From an uncultured Altererythrobacter sp. (GTDB taxonomy: Bacteria > Pseudomonadota > Alphaproteobacteria > Sphingomonadales > Sphingomonadaceae), in the NCBI GenBank assembly GCA_913056125.1, contig CAJXNC010000006.1, positions 1 through 64,000 on the forward strand: DNA of 64,000 bases. Direction: 5' to 3'. This document shows positions 1 to 9,832 of this stretch, piece after piece; the first letter of the stretch is position 1; every line of letters starts with the position of its first letter. The position numbers were made by a program, and so were the translations under genes. Under the pieces are notes generated by a model. It ran no database searches, was not told the DNA's origin, and saw nothing but the letters and a program-made list of their open reading frames with translations.

Positions 1-1716
1 ACTGCACACTCCCCTGCCGCGGATCCGGCTCTCCCGCACGACGATCAGGTGGCCAACCCGGCGGCCGATCTTGCGACCTCCGTCGATCTCGCTGACGGGC
101 AATCGTCGACCCCGAACGGAGACAGGCCAGCGAGCGATGATTCCGTTCGTCCCGTCTCGAACGAGGAGCCGGCGACGGAAGACGCGCCGCAGTCGAAAGA
201 CACTCCGGAGTCGACCGGTCCCGACAGTGTCGAAGAACCCGAACTGATCGTCCCGCATCCGTCCGACCTCTGGACGGGCCGCGGCCTGAACCTCGATGAG
301 GTGATCGGGTCGGTCTATCAGAGCTATCCGCTGCTGGAGGCGGCACTGCAGTCCCGCAATATTGCTCAGGGCGAGCAGATGGCCGCCACCGGCGCGTTCG
401 ACCTCAAGTTCAAGGCCGCCAGCGAAAACGGCCCCACCGGCTTCTACCAGACCTACCGGCAGAGTGTCGGACTGGTCCAGCCAACCTACAACGGCGGTGA
501 AGTGTTTGCCGGCTACCGCATTGGTCGCGGCGACTTTCAGCCGTGGTACAAGGAGCGGCAGACCAATGACGGGGGCGAGTTCAAAGCGGGGGTCGTGGTT
601 CCGCTCTCACGCAACCGGAACATCGACGACCGTCGGGCCGAGCTGTGGCGGACGACCTACGAACGCCAGCTCGTCGAACCCGACATCCAGGCTCAGCTGA
701 TCGGTTTCGTCCAGGAAGCCAGCTATGCCTACTGGGACTGGGTTGCGGCAGGCGAGAAGTACCGCATCGCCGAACGCATCCTCGCGCTGGCCGAAGACCG
801 CACCCAGCGCATCCGCCGACAGGTCGAAGAGGGCTTCCTCGATCCCCCGGAACTGACCGACAACCTCCGACTGGTTGCCGAACGCCGCGCGAAACGGGCC
901 GACGCCGCCCGCAAACTCCAGCAGACGGCGGTCAAGCTCTCCCTGTACCTGCGCGGCATGGACGGTCACCCGCGGATTGCTTCGCCGATCGATCTTCCCG
1001 GCTTTCCCAGACCCGAGCCGGTCGACGAGACCGACATGATGTTCGACTCGCAGCTTGCTCTGGAGCAGCGGCCCGAGATTGCCGTACTCAATTTCGTGCA
1101 GCGCCAGTTGGAAGTCGATTTTGCCGAAGCGCACAACCTGATGCGACCGTCCGTCGACGCGGTCGTTTCGGCTTCGCAGGATGTCGGCTATCCGACCAGC
1201 AAGAAGAACGACAAGGGCCAGTTCGAACTCGATGCGTCGATCTTTGTCGACGTGCCGATTCAGCGACGCAAGGCTCGCGGCAAGATGCAGGCCGTGCAGG
1301 CGAAGATCGCGCAGCTGAATGCGAAGCGACGTCTGACCGAAGACAAGGTGGTTGCCGATGTGCAGTCCGCGTACGCAGCACTCGTCTCGGCCTACGAACA
1401 GGTTCAGCAGGCGCAGCAGGCGGTCAAGCTGGCCGAGGACGTGATCGACTACACAGTCAACCTCGTGCGGGCGACGCGCGACAATGCCGAGATCGCCAGC
1501 GGCGCATCGCCTCGAGCAGCTGTGCTGCTGGCCAATTCTGCTCGGGCACGTGCCGCGCTGCATGGCCGCGATTATGTGATCCCCGACGATGTGAAGGCGC
1601 TGGCCACGGCGACGTTGAGGCATCGCATCCTGCTCTCCCCCGCGGCTGAGATCGAAGGCCGACAAATCGAGGACCTTGTTGCCGACCTGATCGAGCAGAC
1701 GGAGGCTCCGCGCTGA
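1..1716 (+). CDS. Chimeric reading frame: TolC-family outer-membrane protein (partial 5') joined to a MoxR ATPase C-terminus
   Basis: The frame is open from base 1 with no stop, so the true start and any signal peptide lie outside the window; a GTG at 49 is only the first internal start. An acidic, Ser/Pro/Glu-rich stretch leads into a TolC/OEP-type region with long amphipathic helices (to about base 1440; e.g. QASYAYWDW, KVVADVQSAYAALVSAYEQ). From about base 1441 the protein switches to the lid domain of MoxR AAA+ ATPases (DYTVNLVRATR, GASPRA, GRDYVIPDDVKALA). The MoxR Walker A and B core is absent. The MoxR tail fits the DUF58 gene that starts 10 bases later; the TolC part does not fit this operon and resembles planctomycete efflux proteins (impression only). 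Most likely an assembly or cloning chimera; a genuine rearrangement cannot be excluded. Confidence 0.8.
   Translation, partial: TAHSPAADPALPHDDQVANPAADLATSVDLADGQSSTPNGDRPASDDSVRPVSNEEPATEDAPQSKDTPESTGPDSVEEPELIVPHPSDLWTGRGLNLDEVIGSVYQSYPLLEAALQSRNIAQGEQMAATGAFDLKFKAASENGPTGFYQTYRQSVGLVQPTYNGGEVFAGYRIGRGDFQPWYKERQTNDGGEFKAGVVVPLSRNRNIDDRRAELWRTTYERQLVEPDIQAQLIGFVQEASYAYWDWVAAGEKYRIAERILALAEDRTQRIRRQVEEGFLDPPELTDNLRLVAERRAKRADAARKLQQTAVKLSLYLRGMDGHPRIASPIDLPGFPRPEPVDETDMMFDSQLALEQRPEIAVLNFVQRQLEVDFAEAHNLMRPSVDAVVSASQDVGYPTSKKNDKGQFELDASIFVDVPIQRRKARGKMQAVQAKIAQLNAKRRLTEDKVVADVQSAYAALVSAYEQVQQAQQAVKLAEDVIDYTVNLVRATRDNAEIASGASPRAAVLLANSARARAALHGRDYVIPDDVKALATATLRHRILLSPAAEIEGRQIEDLVADLIEQTEAPR
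1425..1455. other. Probable chimera junction between TolC-like and MoxR-like coding sequence
   Basis: Protein similarity changes family here: upstream residues (QQAQQAVKLAED) continue a TolC helix, and downstream residues (VIDYTVNLVRATR) match the start of the MoxR C-terminal lid. The frame is kept across the join, so no stop or frameshift marks it. Everything downstream is consistent with one alphaproteobacterial chromosome; everything upstream is foreign to that context. Confidence 0.6.
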
Positions 1717-1726
1717 GCATTTATCG

Positions 1727-3061
1727 GTGAAACGCGCTTTCCCCATCGTCCCCACGGCCAGGATGCTGGTCCTGCTGGTTCTGCTGACGCCGCTGGCGGT
1801 CGTCATCGCGGCCACAGCCCCGGGGGCATGGATCGTGGCCCCGGCTGCAGCCATCGTGCTGTTCCTGTTCATGCTGCTGGACGGATTGCTGGCAGGCAAG
1901 CTGCACGAACTGGAGCTTGGGGCACCCACGGATGGCGAGATCGGCCAGCCCGTGGACCTGAAGGTCGAAGCGCGAATTGCACGTATGCAGGGGCTGCGCG
2001 TGCCGCAGGTCGCCATCGGTTTCGATCCCCGCCTCGGCATTGAAGGCAAGGTGGAAGGGCAGCTCGGTCGCGGCAGGGAGGACGGAACCTTTGCCGGCAC
2101 ATTCCCGATCGTGCCCGTCCGGCGCGGAACCGGCTATCTGCACGATATGTGGATGCGCTGGTCGGGCCCGCTCGGCCTGGCGGTGCGACAGGTACAGCGC
2201 CCGCTCGATGTAGCTGTCCGCGTGTGGCCCGATCTCTCGCCCGTCCGCTCCCCGCAATTGCAGAGCTTCCTGCGCGATGCGCAGTTCGGCCTCATTGCCC
2301 GGCGCATTCGCGGCGAAGGTACGCAGTTCGAGGCGCTCTCGGAATACGAGGCGGGGATGGACCGCCGCCGCATCGACTGGAAGGCGAGCGCGCGCCACAC
2401 CGCGCTTTATGCCCGCGAAAATGAAAGCGAGCGCGACAACCAGATCGTCTTCGCATTCGATTGCGGCCAGTCCATGTGCGAGCCGGTCGACGGCCTTGCA
2501 CGCATCGACAGAGCGGTCTCTGCCGCGCTCACCGCCGCCTATGTCGCGCTCAAGGGTGGCGACAAGGTGGCCCTGTTCGGCTTTGCCCATGTGCCCGGAC
2601 TGATGACCCCGTTCGTCACCGACACGCGTGCCTTCCACCGCTTGCAGACGGCAGCCGCTGAGCTCGACTACATGCCGCGCGAACCCAATTTCACCCTTGC
2701 CCTCGCCACGCTGACAGCGCGCCTCCAACGTCGTTCGCTGATCGTGCTGTTTTCTGACTTCACCGATCCGACTTCTGCCGAGCTGATGGTCGAGAGCGTC
2801 GAGCGGCTGACGCGCCACCACCTGGTGATCTTCGTGACCTTCACCGACACCGAACTGGGGGGACTTGCAGCCGCCGAGCCGGAAACAATGAGCGATATCG
2901 CCACGGCGGTCGCCTCACAGTCGCTGGCGCACCAACGCGCCATCGTCTTGCAGCGCCTGCGGCAAATGGGCGTGGACGTGATCGAAGCCCCGCATGAGGC
3001 AATCGGCTACCGGTTGATTGACCGCTATCTCGAGACCAAGCGCAGCGAGGCGATCGGCTGA
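1727..3061 (+). CDS. DUF58 domain protein (vWA-like), MoxR partner
   Basis: 444 residues from a GTG start 10 bases after the MoxR tail. Two hydrophobic helices lie at about residues 10-53. The DUF58 signature is clear (EYEAGMDRRRIDWKASARH), followed by a von Willebrand A-like fold beginning IVFAFDCGQSM, whose D-x-G-x-S resembles a metal-site (MIDAS) motif. DUF58 proteins are encoded next to MoxR ATPases, which are thought to act as chaperones for vWA proteins and metal-dependent complexes in the envelope. The stop codon overlaps the next start by one base (TGATG), so translational coupling is likely. Exact substrate unknown. Confidence 0.88.
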   Translation: MKRAFPIVPTARMLVLLVLLTPLAVVIAATAPGAWIVAPAAAIVLFLFMLLDGLLAGKLHELELGAPTDGEIGQPVDLKVEARIARMQGLRVPQVAIGFDPRLGIEGKVEGQLGRGREDGTFAGTFPIVPVRRGTGYLHDMWMRWSGPLGLAVRQVQRPLDVAVRVWPDLSPVRSPQLQSFLRDAQFGLIARRIRGEGTQFEALSEYEAGMDRRRIDWKASARHTALYARENESERDNQIVFAFDCGQSMCEPVDGLARIDRAVSAALTAAYVALKGGDKVALFGFAHVPGLMTPFVTDTRAFHRLQTAAAELDYMPREPNFTLALATLTARLQRRSLIVLFSDFTDPTSAELMVESVERLTRHHLVIFVTFTDTELGGLAAAEPETMSDIATAVASQSLAHQRAIVLQRLRQMGVDVIEAPHEAIGYRLIDRYLETKRSEAIG

Positions 3062-4140
3062 TGGCCCTGCCAAGCATCTTCCGGAAGACCGAAATCGAGT
3101 CCCCCGCCGATATCGAGGCGGCAAGCCTGCGCTCGGACCGGTTCCGCCTCGAGCGCGAGGTCGACTGGCAGAGGCTCGAGCTTATCGTGCTGCAACTCGA
3201 AAAGGGCAGGCCCAGGCGCATTGCCGACGAGGATCTGCTCGAATTGCCGGTGCTCTATCGCAAGGCGGCATCGAGCCTTGCCGTTGCGCGAGAGACTTCG
3301 CTCGATGCGGCGACACTCGCCTATCTCGAATCGCTTGTGCGGAGGGCCTGGTTCCAGGTCTATGGGCCACGCTCGAGCCTGTTCGGATGGCTCCGCCGTT
3401 TCTTTGCCGGAGGCTGGAGCGCCTCCGTTCGCGATATCTGGCTGGATATCTGCATCGCGCTGGCAGTGATGGTTGCGGGCACTGTGGTCGGCTGGCTGCT
3501 CGTGGACCGGGATTCGGAATGGTTCTACGCCCTTGTGCCGAGCAATTTTGCCGATGCGCGCCGCCCCGGCGCCAGCCGCGAAGCCTTGCTCGAGACGTTG
3601 CAGCCGACCGAGAATGCGGACGGGCTAAGCTATTTTGCCGCCGCGCTGTTCTCCAACAATGCCGGCGTTTGTATCATGGCCTTCGCCCTGGGCTTCTGCT
3701 TCGGCATTCCGACTTTGCTGCTGCTGGTCCACAATCTGGCGCTGCTGGGTGCGATGCTCTGGGTCTTTTCCGGGCAGGACCTGACCTGGGAATTTGCCGC
3801 CTGGCTGAGCGTGCATGGCACGACCGAGCTCTTCGCCATCCTGCTGTCGGGCGCTGCGGGGCTGCATATCGGCCGCAGCATGGCCTTTCCCGGCGAACGC
3901 TCGATCTTGTCGGCCGCATCGGCCAGCGGCCGGCGTGCCGCACAGGTCATGGCAGGCTGTATCTTCATGCTGGTGATCGCCGGCCTGCTGGAAGGCTATG
4001 CAAGGCAATTGGTCGGCACCGCGTCGGCACGCGCGACCATTGGCGGGGTCATGCTCGCCTTCTGGCTGCTCTATTTCATCCTCGCCCCGCGTCCGCGCGA
4101 TCATGACGAGCCGGCTATCGGCAAGGGAGGCAAGCGATGA
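3061..4140 (+). CDS. SpoIIM-like (DUF95) integral membrane protein
   Basis: 359 residues. A charged N-terminal cytoplasmic region of about 120 residues precedes several membrane helices (around 135-155, 205-225, 235-250, 300-320, 330-345). The family hallmark is a His/Glu segment before a Gly/Ala-rich helix (HGTTELFAILLSGAAGLHIG). SpoIIM homologues occur widely outside spore formers in MoxR/DUF58/RDD operons, where their role is unclear. It overlaps DUF58 by 1 base and the RDD gene by 4 bases (ATGA), so all three are probably made together. Confidence 0.85.
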   Translation: MALPSIFRKTEIESPADIEAASLRSDRFRLEREVDWQRLELIVLQLEKGRPRRIADEDLLELPVLYRKAASSLAVARETSLDAATLAYLESLVRRAWFQVYGPRSSLFGWLRRFFAGGWSASVRDIWLDICIALAVMVAGTVVGWLLVDRDSEWFYALVPSNFADARRPGASREALLETLQPTENADGLSYFAAALFSNNAGVCIMAFALGFCFGIPTLLLLVHNLALLGAMLWVFSGQDLTWEFAAWLSVHGTTELFAILLSGAAGLHIGRSMAFPGERSILSAASASGRRAAQVMAGCIFMLVIAGLLEGYARQLVGTASARATIGGVMLAFWLLYFILAPRPRDHDEPAIGKGGKR

Positions 4141-5036
4141 GCGCCGCCACTGCCCGGCTCGAACGCGGCCGCCTGAAGCGACTGCGGGAACTGGTGACGC
4201 CGGAAGGGCTTTCCCTGCCGCTTTCCGTCGCCAGCAAGAGCGCAAGGGCAGGCGCGATAATCCTCGACCTGACCATCCTGTTTCTCGGCACGCTGATCTT
4301 CCTCTTCCTGTTTACCGCGCTGGGCTTCTCCATGTTCAACGTGACCAATATGGAGGAGGTTTCCCCGGCCCTCGAACTCGTGGCGATCATCATCACGCTG
4401 CTGCTGTTCCTGGCCCGCCATGGATATTTCCTGTGGTTCGAGCTGGGTCCGCGCGGTGCGACGCCGGGCAAGCGCATGCTCGGCCTGCGCGTGGCTGCAC
4501 GCGACGGCAAGCGCCTCACCACCGAAGCCGTGATCGCCCGCAATCTCCTGCGCGATGTGGAGGTGTTCCTGCCAACCTTCTTCCTGCTCGGTGGCGGGCA
4601 GGAAGCGGGAGTGGCGGGCATGGCCGCCTTTGTGTGGCTGATGATCTTCCTTCTCTTTCCCATGTTCAACAAGGACGGGCTTCGCGCAGGCGATCTGGTT
4701 GCCGGCACCTGGGTGGTGGAGGCACAGCGGGTCAAGCTGCCGGAGGCTATGTCACTCGCCCCGGATCGCAGCCGCGAATATCGCTTCGGCGACGCCGAAC
4801 TGGCCGTCTATGGCGAGCATGAATTGCAGGTTCTCGAACGCGTACTGCGACAGGATAATCCCGAAGCCATGCGCGAAGTGATGGAAACCATCTGCCGCAA
4901 GATCGGATGGGAGGCGGGTAGCGGCGACGAACGCGAATTCCTCGAGGCTTACTACGCCGCCCTGCGCGCCCATCTCGAACGAGGCATGCGCTTCGGCAAG
5001 CGCAAAGCCGACAAGTTCTCTGCCGACTCACCATGA
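4137..5036 (+). CDS. RDD family membrane protein
   Basis: 299 residues. Membrane helices at about 40-62, 78-95 and 150-182 surround the RDD-type core, with GATPGKRMLGLRV and DGKRLTTEAVIARNLLRD typical of this family. A soluble C-terminal tail of roughly 100 residues follows (from about residue 200), rich in charged residues; its function is not recognisable. RDD proteins have been linked to ion transport in some bacteria, but in MoxR/SpoIIM operons their role is undefined. ATGA overlaps at both ends tie it to SpoIIM upstream and the GNAT gene downstream. Confidence 0.85.
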   Translation: MSAATARLERGRLKRLRELVTPEGLSLPLSVASKSARAGAIILDLTILFLGTLIFLFLFTALGFSMFNVTNMEEVSPALELVAIIITLLLFLARHGYFLWFELGPRGATPGKRMLGLRVAARDGKRLTTEAVIARNLLRDVEVFLPTFFLLGGGQEAGVAGMAAFVWLMIFLLFPMFNKDGLRAGDLVAGTWVVEAQRVKLPEAMSLAPDRSREYRFGDAELAVYGEHELQVLERVLRQDNPEAMREVMETICRKIGWEAGSGDEREFLEAYYAALRAHLERGMRFGKRKADKFSADSP

Positions 5037-5545
5037 TCCTGCGCCGCGCCACGATCGAAGATGCCCCTGCCCTGGCCGAGCTTGGCCGCCGGTCCTTCTG
5101 CGTGGCTTTCGAACACCTTTATGAACCAGCCGACCTCGCTGCCTTCCTTGAGGCACACAAGACGACAGACGCCTATGCGGCAATCATCGGCGATCCGCGC
5201 CAGCTGGTCATGCTGGCCGAGCAAGAAGGTCGAACGATGGGTTATTGCACGCTCGGCCTCGACAGCGAATATGCCGTCCATTCCGATGCCGCAAAGCCTA
5301 TCGCGCTGGGCCAGCTCTACATCGATCCAGCCCTCACCGGGCAAGGTGTCGGCGCCAAGCTGATGGGCTGGGCCATGCAGGAGGCGCAGGATCGCGAATG
5401 CGATGCGATCCAGCTTTCGGTGTGGAGCGAGAATTTCGGCGCACAGCGTTTCTATACCCGTTACGGCTTTGCCAAAATCGCCGATATCGAGTTCTGGGTC
5501 GGTAAGCAGTGCGACCACGAATTTCTCTTTGAAGTCAGGCTTTAG
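5033..5545 (+). CDS. GNAT family N-acetyltransferase
   Basis: 170 residues. The acetyl-CoA binding motif A is visible (LYIDPALTGQGVGAKLM, with Q-G-x-G-A), preceded by the central strands (GYCTLGL) and followed by motif B (NFGAQRFYTRYGF). Substrate is not predictable from sequence. It starts inside the RDD stop codon (ATGA), making it the last gene of the MoxR/DUF58/SpoIIM/RDD run; the shared transcript may be incidental. Confidence 0.85.
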   Translation: MILRRATIEDAPALAELGRRSFCVAFEHLYEPADLAAFLEAHKTTDAYAAIIGDPRQLVMLAEQEGRTMGYCTLGLDSEYAVHSDAAKPIALGQLYIDPALTGQGVGAKLMGWAMQEAQDRECDAIQLSVWSENFGAQRFYTRYGFAKIADIEFWVGKQCDHEFLFEVRL

Positions 5546-5623
5546 AAGACCCCAAGCCGCCCGGTTAATGCCACTTTAGGGATTTTCGTGCACTTCACCT
5601 TCTCTACGAAGGGGATTTTCCGC

Positions 5624-6958
5624 ATGGCTGTTGCCGAGATCCAGTTACCAGCTCCTGGCGTGCCGACCGGCCCGCTGGCAGACGAATTGTTTCATGACGC
5701 GAGCATCGAGCGCGTACTCGCTGCCGTGCGTGGCCATCTGGGCCTCGAGATCGCCTTCGTCTCGCGCTATGTCGAGGACGGCCAGCGCGAGCTTACCCAT
5801 GTCCACACCGATCTCGACCTGCCGATGGGTCCCGGCTTCCGCGAGCCGAACGAGGACAGCTATTGCTGGCATATCCTCGAAGGCCGCCTGCCCGAATTGA
5901 TCCAGGATCCGGCGGACTATCCGCTGACCCGCACTCTTGCAATCACCGATTTCCTGCCCGTGGGCTGCCACCTCAACGTGCCGCTTCGCCTCTCGGACGG
6001 CAGCGTATGGGGCAGTTTCTGCGCGCTTGGACGCAAGCCCGACCGCAGCCTCTCCCAGCGCGATCTGGGCGTTTTGAAGGCCTTTGCCGGCCTTGCCGCT
6101 GAGCGGATCGAAAGCAGTCTCGAAGAGGACGTGGAACTGACCCGTGCGCGCAAACGCGTCGAGAGCGTTATCGATGGCCAAGCCATTACCATATTCCACC
6201 AGCCGATCCATTCGCTGCGAGACAATAGCGCCGTGGGTGTCGAGTGCCTGGCGCGTTTTCCCAATACCAAGCAACGCGGTCCCGATGCATGGTTCGAGGA
6301 TGCCGAAAAGGTAGGCCTTGGAATCGAGCTCGAAATGGCTGCCGTGCGCAACGCCATCGATACGCTGGGTCATGTGCCGATGGGCAAGTATGCCGCCGTG
6401 AACGTTTCGCCTGCCACGGTGATGTCGGGCGCCGTGGAACAAGCGCTGGAAGACATCGATACCACGCAATTGGTGATCGAGCTGACCGAGCATCAGAAGG
6501 TCGAAGATTTCTCAGAACTCGCGCGCATGTTGGGCCGTCTCAAGGACCACGTCCGCATCGCCATCGACGATGTCGGCACCGGCTATTCGGGCCTCAGGCA
6601 CATTGTCGATCTCAAGCCCGATATCCTCAAGATGGATATGGCACTCACCCGCGACATCCACCGCGATCCGGCTCGCCGCGCGCTGACCGGCGCGCTGGTC
6701 CAGCTGTCCCGCGATATCGGCTGCAAGCTGGTGGCCGAAGGGATCGAGACCATCGAAGAACGCGAAGCCATGGCCATGCTCGGCGTCGATTACGGCCAGG
6801 GCTACTATTTTGCCCGACCGCTGCCGGTGGTTGCCGCGCAGCAGCACCTGATGAACCCGTCGCACGAAGATCTGGGTGAGCCCGACCTCTCCGACGAGGA
6901 CACCCGCGGAACCCCGCGCGAGTGCGACCAGCCCAAGCTGAAGGCGGCGCAGGGCTAA
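5624..6958 (+). CDS. GAF-EAL cyclic-di-GMP phosphodiesterase
   Basis: 444 residues from ATG at 5624, chosen because an AAGGGG ribosome site lies about 10 bases upstream; a longer GTG start at 5588 is less likely. Residues about 20-170 form a GAF-type sensory domain. The EAL domain follows: ECLARF at the EAL position, VNVSP (metal Asn), ELTEH (Glu), IDDVGTGYSGL (double Asp), LKPDILKMD (Lys), VAEGIET (Glu) and GQGYYFARP (Gln). All catalytic positions appear kept, so an active c-di-GMP hydrolase is expected although EAL itself reads ECL. No GGDEF domain is present. It ends tail to tail with the antiporter gene, overlapping by 4 bases. Confidence 0.88.
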   Translation: MAVAEIQLPAPGVPTGPLADELFHDASIERVLAAVRGHLGLEIAFVSRYVEDGQRELTHVHTDLDLPMGPGFREPNEDSYCWHILEGRLPELIQDPADYPLTRTLAITDFLPVGCHLNVPLRLSDGSVWGSFCALGRKPDRSLSQRDLGVLKAFAGLAAERIESSLEEDVELTRARKRVESVIDGQAITIFHQPIHSLRDNSAVGVECLARFPNTKQRGPDAWFEDAEKVGLGIELEMAAVRNAIDTLGHVPMGKYAAVNVSPATVMSGAVEQALEDIDTTQLVIELTEHQKVEDFSELARMLGRLKDHVRIAIDDVGTGYSGLRHIVDLKPDILKMDMALTRDIHRDPARRALTGALVQLSRDIGCKLVAEGIETIEEREAMAMLGVDYGQGYYFARPLPVVAAQQHLMNPSHEDLGEPDLSDEDTRGTPRECDQPKLKAAQG

Positions 6959-8721
6959 TCGCTTCTCCGCATGGCGCGTTCCTGCTCGCGCGTCATTTCC
7001 TGTGCGGCAAAGATATCACCCGCTTCCATCTGGACGGCGAGCCGCTGGCGATCGTTCTCGCGATAGGTAGCCTCCGCCCGATCAATCGCTTCTGCGCTCA
7101 GGCCAACCTTCTCCAGCGCCATGATCGCCATGCGCAGGGCGGATTCGAACATCTCGCGCATGACGTAATCTGCCTTGCTGCCGGCCATGGCGATCACGCT
7201 GCGGCGATCATATCCGCGCACGAAGATCATCGCATCGGGGAACGCGTCCTTGACGGCCGCGACGAGTTCCTTGTCCACCTTGTCGTCACCGAGACAGAAC
7301 ATGATCAGTTGGGCATCGGCTGCTCCTGCCTGCCTCAGCATGTCGAGGCGCATGCCATCCCCGAAATAGACCTTGCGACCAAACTGCTCCGACATGTCGA
7401 TACGCTTCACATCGGTATCGATCACGGTCACCGCCAATCCGGCGCATTGCAGTGTCTGCGCCACCGTCTGGCCGAACCGGCCATAGCCGATGACCAGGGC
7501 GCTCGACCCCTCGGGCTGTGGCCCCTCGCGTTCCTCTCCGCTCTCGCTCTTCGGCTCCTTGCGGATACGGCTGGTCGCCATCATCAGGAACGGCGTTGCC
7601 GCCATGGAAAGCGTGACGATTGCCCCGAACACGCTGGCGGCACCATCGGTTATCAGCAGGGCGGATTGCGCTGTCGTGTAAAGCACGAAGGCGAACTCGC
7701 CGCCCTGGCTTAGCAGCAGGCCGAGAGCGAGCGCGCTGCGCCAGCGCATCTTCATCAGCAGGCCGAGCCCCATGATAATTCCCGTTTTCAGGGAAATGAG
7801 CAGCAAGGCGAAGCCGATGACGAAGAAAGGCCGGTCGGCGATCGCATGCAGGTCCAGCATCATGCCCACGGCGAGGAAGAACAGGCCCAGCAGGATTGAG
7901 CGGAAGGGCTCGATATCGGCTTCCAGCTCATGCCGATACGGCGTATCGGCCAGCATCACGCCGGCGATAAAGGCGCCAAGCGCCAGCGACAGGCCGAGCC
8001 ATTCCATCACCGCGGCACTGGCGACAACCGTGAACAGCGCCGCCACGATGAACATCTCGCGCTCGCCAAGTCCGCCGATCAGGCGGAACAGCGGACGGAT
8101 CAGGAAACGGCCCGCAGCGATCAACCCAGCTATCGCGGCGAGCGTGAGCAAGCCCAGCGTCCAACCGGCCGGTCCGGTCGCATCGGCGGGATTGCGGCTC
8201 ATCGCCTCGACGATGGTGATCAGCGGGATGATCGACAGATCCTGGAACAGCAAGATGGCGAAGGCGCGTTCCCCGAACGGCGTGCGCAAGCGACCAGCCG
8301 ATTGCAGCATGGGCAGAACCTGCGCGGTCGATGACAAGCCCAGCGGCAGGCCGATGGCCAGTGCAGCCTCGAAGGTGAAGCCGGTCAAAGCCAGGATGGT
8401 GGCAGCGACGATCAGGCCGCAGGCAGTGACCTGGGCAAGGCCGAGCCCGAATATCTCGTGCTTCATGCGCCACAACCGGGCGGGACTCAGTTCGAGACCG
8501 ACCACGAAGAGCAGCATGACAATGCCGAGCTCAGCGAACTCGACCATTGCCTCCGCACCGCCGACGAGACCGAGCACTTGCGGCCCGATCATCACACCGG
8601 CCACCAGATAGCCCAACGTGGCACCCAGCCCCATGCGGCGGAAAAGCAGCACGAATGCCAGGGCAAAGCCGAGCATCAGGAAGCCGTCTTTCAGCATCAG
8701 GCCTGCGCCATGTTCTTCCAT
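6955..8721 (-). CDS. CPA2 monovalent cation:proton antiporter (KefB/KefC type) with RCK domain
   Basis: 588 residues. About 12-13 membrane helices occupy residues 10-375 (e.g. [34 protein letters not shown]). A charged linker leads to a Rossmann-type TrkA-N/RCK domain ([36 protein letters not shown]) that would bind NAD(H) and gate the channel. This matches glutathione-gated K+ efflux systems (KefB/KefC) and related antiporters; no KefF/KefG ancillary gene is adjacent. It lies 22 bases downstream of the ZntB-like transporter, probably one minus-strand transcription unit. Confidence 0.88.
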   Translation of the reverse strand: MEEHGAGLMLKDGFLMLGFALAFVLLFRRMGLGATLGYLVAGVMIGPQVLGLVGGAEAMVEFAELGIVMLLFVVGLELSPARLWRMKHEIFGLGLAQVTACGLIVAATILALTGFTFEAALAIGLPLGLSSTAQVLPMLQSAGRLRTPFGERAFAILLFQDLSIIPLITIVEAMSRNPADATGPAGWTLGLLTLAAIAGLIAAGRFLIRPLFRLIGGLGEREMFIVAALFTVVASAAVMEWLGLSLALGAFIAGVMLADTPYRHELEADIEPFRSILLGLFFLAVGMMLDLHAIADRPFFVIGFALLLISLKTGIIMGLGLLMKMRWRSALALGLLLSQGGEFAFVLYTTAQSALLITDGAASVFGAIVTLSMAATPFLMMATSRIRKEPKSESGEEREGPQPEGSSALVIGYGRFGQTVAQTLQCAGLAVTVIDTDVKRIDMSEQFGRKVYFGDGMRLDMLRQAGAADAQLIMFCLGDDKVDKELVAAVKDAFPDAMIFVRGYDRRSVIAMAGSKADYVMREMFESALRMAIMALEKVGLSAEAIDRAEATYRENDRQRLAVQMEAGDIFAAQEMTREQERAMRRSD

Positions 8722-8743
8722 GATCAGTTTCCGGACCTGCCGA

Positions 8744-9763
8744 TCACAGCCACTTCCACTTCCAGAACAGGATCAGCATGGCGACGAAAATGGAGCCGCA
8801 AAGCGCCACGACTTCCCAGAATGCCATCGGATCATCGACACCAGGCATGCCGCCGACATTGATGCCCAGCAGTCCGGTGAGAAAGCCGAGTGGGAGGAAG
8901 ATCGCGGCCACGATGGTCAGCAGGTAATTGGTCCGCTCATTGCGGGCGATCGAGCGGGCACGAATATCGTCCTGCAGCACGACAGCGCTTTCCTTGCTGA
9001 TATCGAGATCGTCGAGATAGCGCCGCAAACGATCGATACTCTCCCCGATCTCCCGTCGGTCATGCTCTTCGAACCATGGTGGTGCGGTTCGCGAAATGGA
9101 CTCCAGCGCCTCGTGCATGGGGCCCATGTGCCGCTTCAGTGCCAGACAGTTGCGGCGAATGGTGACGATCTTGTCGAGCATCTTCTCCGCATCGTCGCTG
9201 TCATGGTCGCTGTCCTCCAGCTCGTCGATATGCTCGTTCATGTCGATGATCGCGCTGGACATGCGGGTGATCATCGCCTCGGCCAGTTCGGTGATGAGCG
9301 CGCCGGCATCGGACGGTCCCACTTCTTCCCGATCGATCATCCTGAGAACATGCCGCGGGGTCTGGAGCGGGAAGCGACGCAAGGTGATGAGGCGCTTGCC
9401 ATCGCACCACATCTGCATCGAGATCATGTCCTCGGGCTCGGCGCCTGGATTGAAATTGATCCCGCGCATCGTCGCCACAAGCGTATCGCCATCCCGGAAG
9501 GCGCGCGGGCGCGTGGAGTCGCTGGTCAGCAATTCAACGGTCGGTTCCGGGATATCGAGCTGCTCGAGCCATTCGATCACGCCCGGCCGGTTGCGGCAGA
9601 GATGCACCCACATGATCTCGCCGGGTGTGGCAGGCTGCCAGACCTTGGCGTCTTCCCATTCGATCGGCCTGCCAGCCCCCTTGCCATCGAGCACGCGGCC
9701 GAACAGCAACGGATTGTCGTCATCGCAGGCGTCGGTCACCTCGGGCGGCAATTCTTCATCCAT
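8744..9763 (-). CDS. CorA/ZntB-type divalent cation transporter
   Basis: 339 residues from ATG at 9763; an in-frame TTG at 9781 would add six residues. The large N-terminal cytoplasmic region ends in a long helix, then two membrane helices near the C-terminus carry the pore signature. The usual CorA GMN reads GIN here ([15 protein letters not shown]), which is typical of the ZntB branch and of several CorA relatives, so zinc or another divalent ion is as likely as magnesium. Divergent from ispG, with about 70 bases between starts. Confidence 0.85.
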   Translation of the reverse strand: MDEELPPEVTDACDDDNPLLFGRVLDGKGAGRPIEWEDAKVWQPATPGEIMWVHLCRNRPGVIEWLEQLDIPEPTVELLTSDSTRPRAFRDGDTLVATMRGINFNPGAEPEDMISMQMWCDGKRLITLRRFPLQTPRHVLRMIDREEVGPSDAGALITELAEAMITRMSSAIIDMNEHIDELEDSDHDSDDAEKMLDKIVTIRRNCLALKRHMGPMHEALESISRTAPPWFEEHDRREIGESIDRLRRYLDDLDISKESAVVLQDDIRARSIARNERTNYLLTIVAAIFLPLGFLTGLLGINVGGMPGVDDPMAFWEVVALCGSIFVAMLILFWKWKWL

Positions 9764-9832
9764 CCCGGCACCATGCCGCAAACAAATGTCGCTGTCATTG
9801 CCCCTTCACCTTGGGCAGCCTATATCTGCGCT

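Noticed and set aside
8618-9832. Long N-terminal extension of the ispG frame
   Set aside because: Shadow of the antisense ZntB and KefB genes; family start and length point to 9833.
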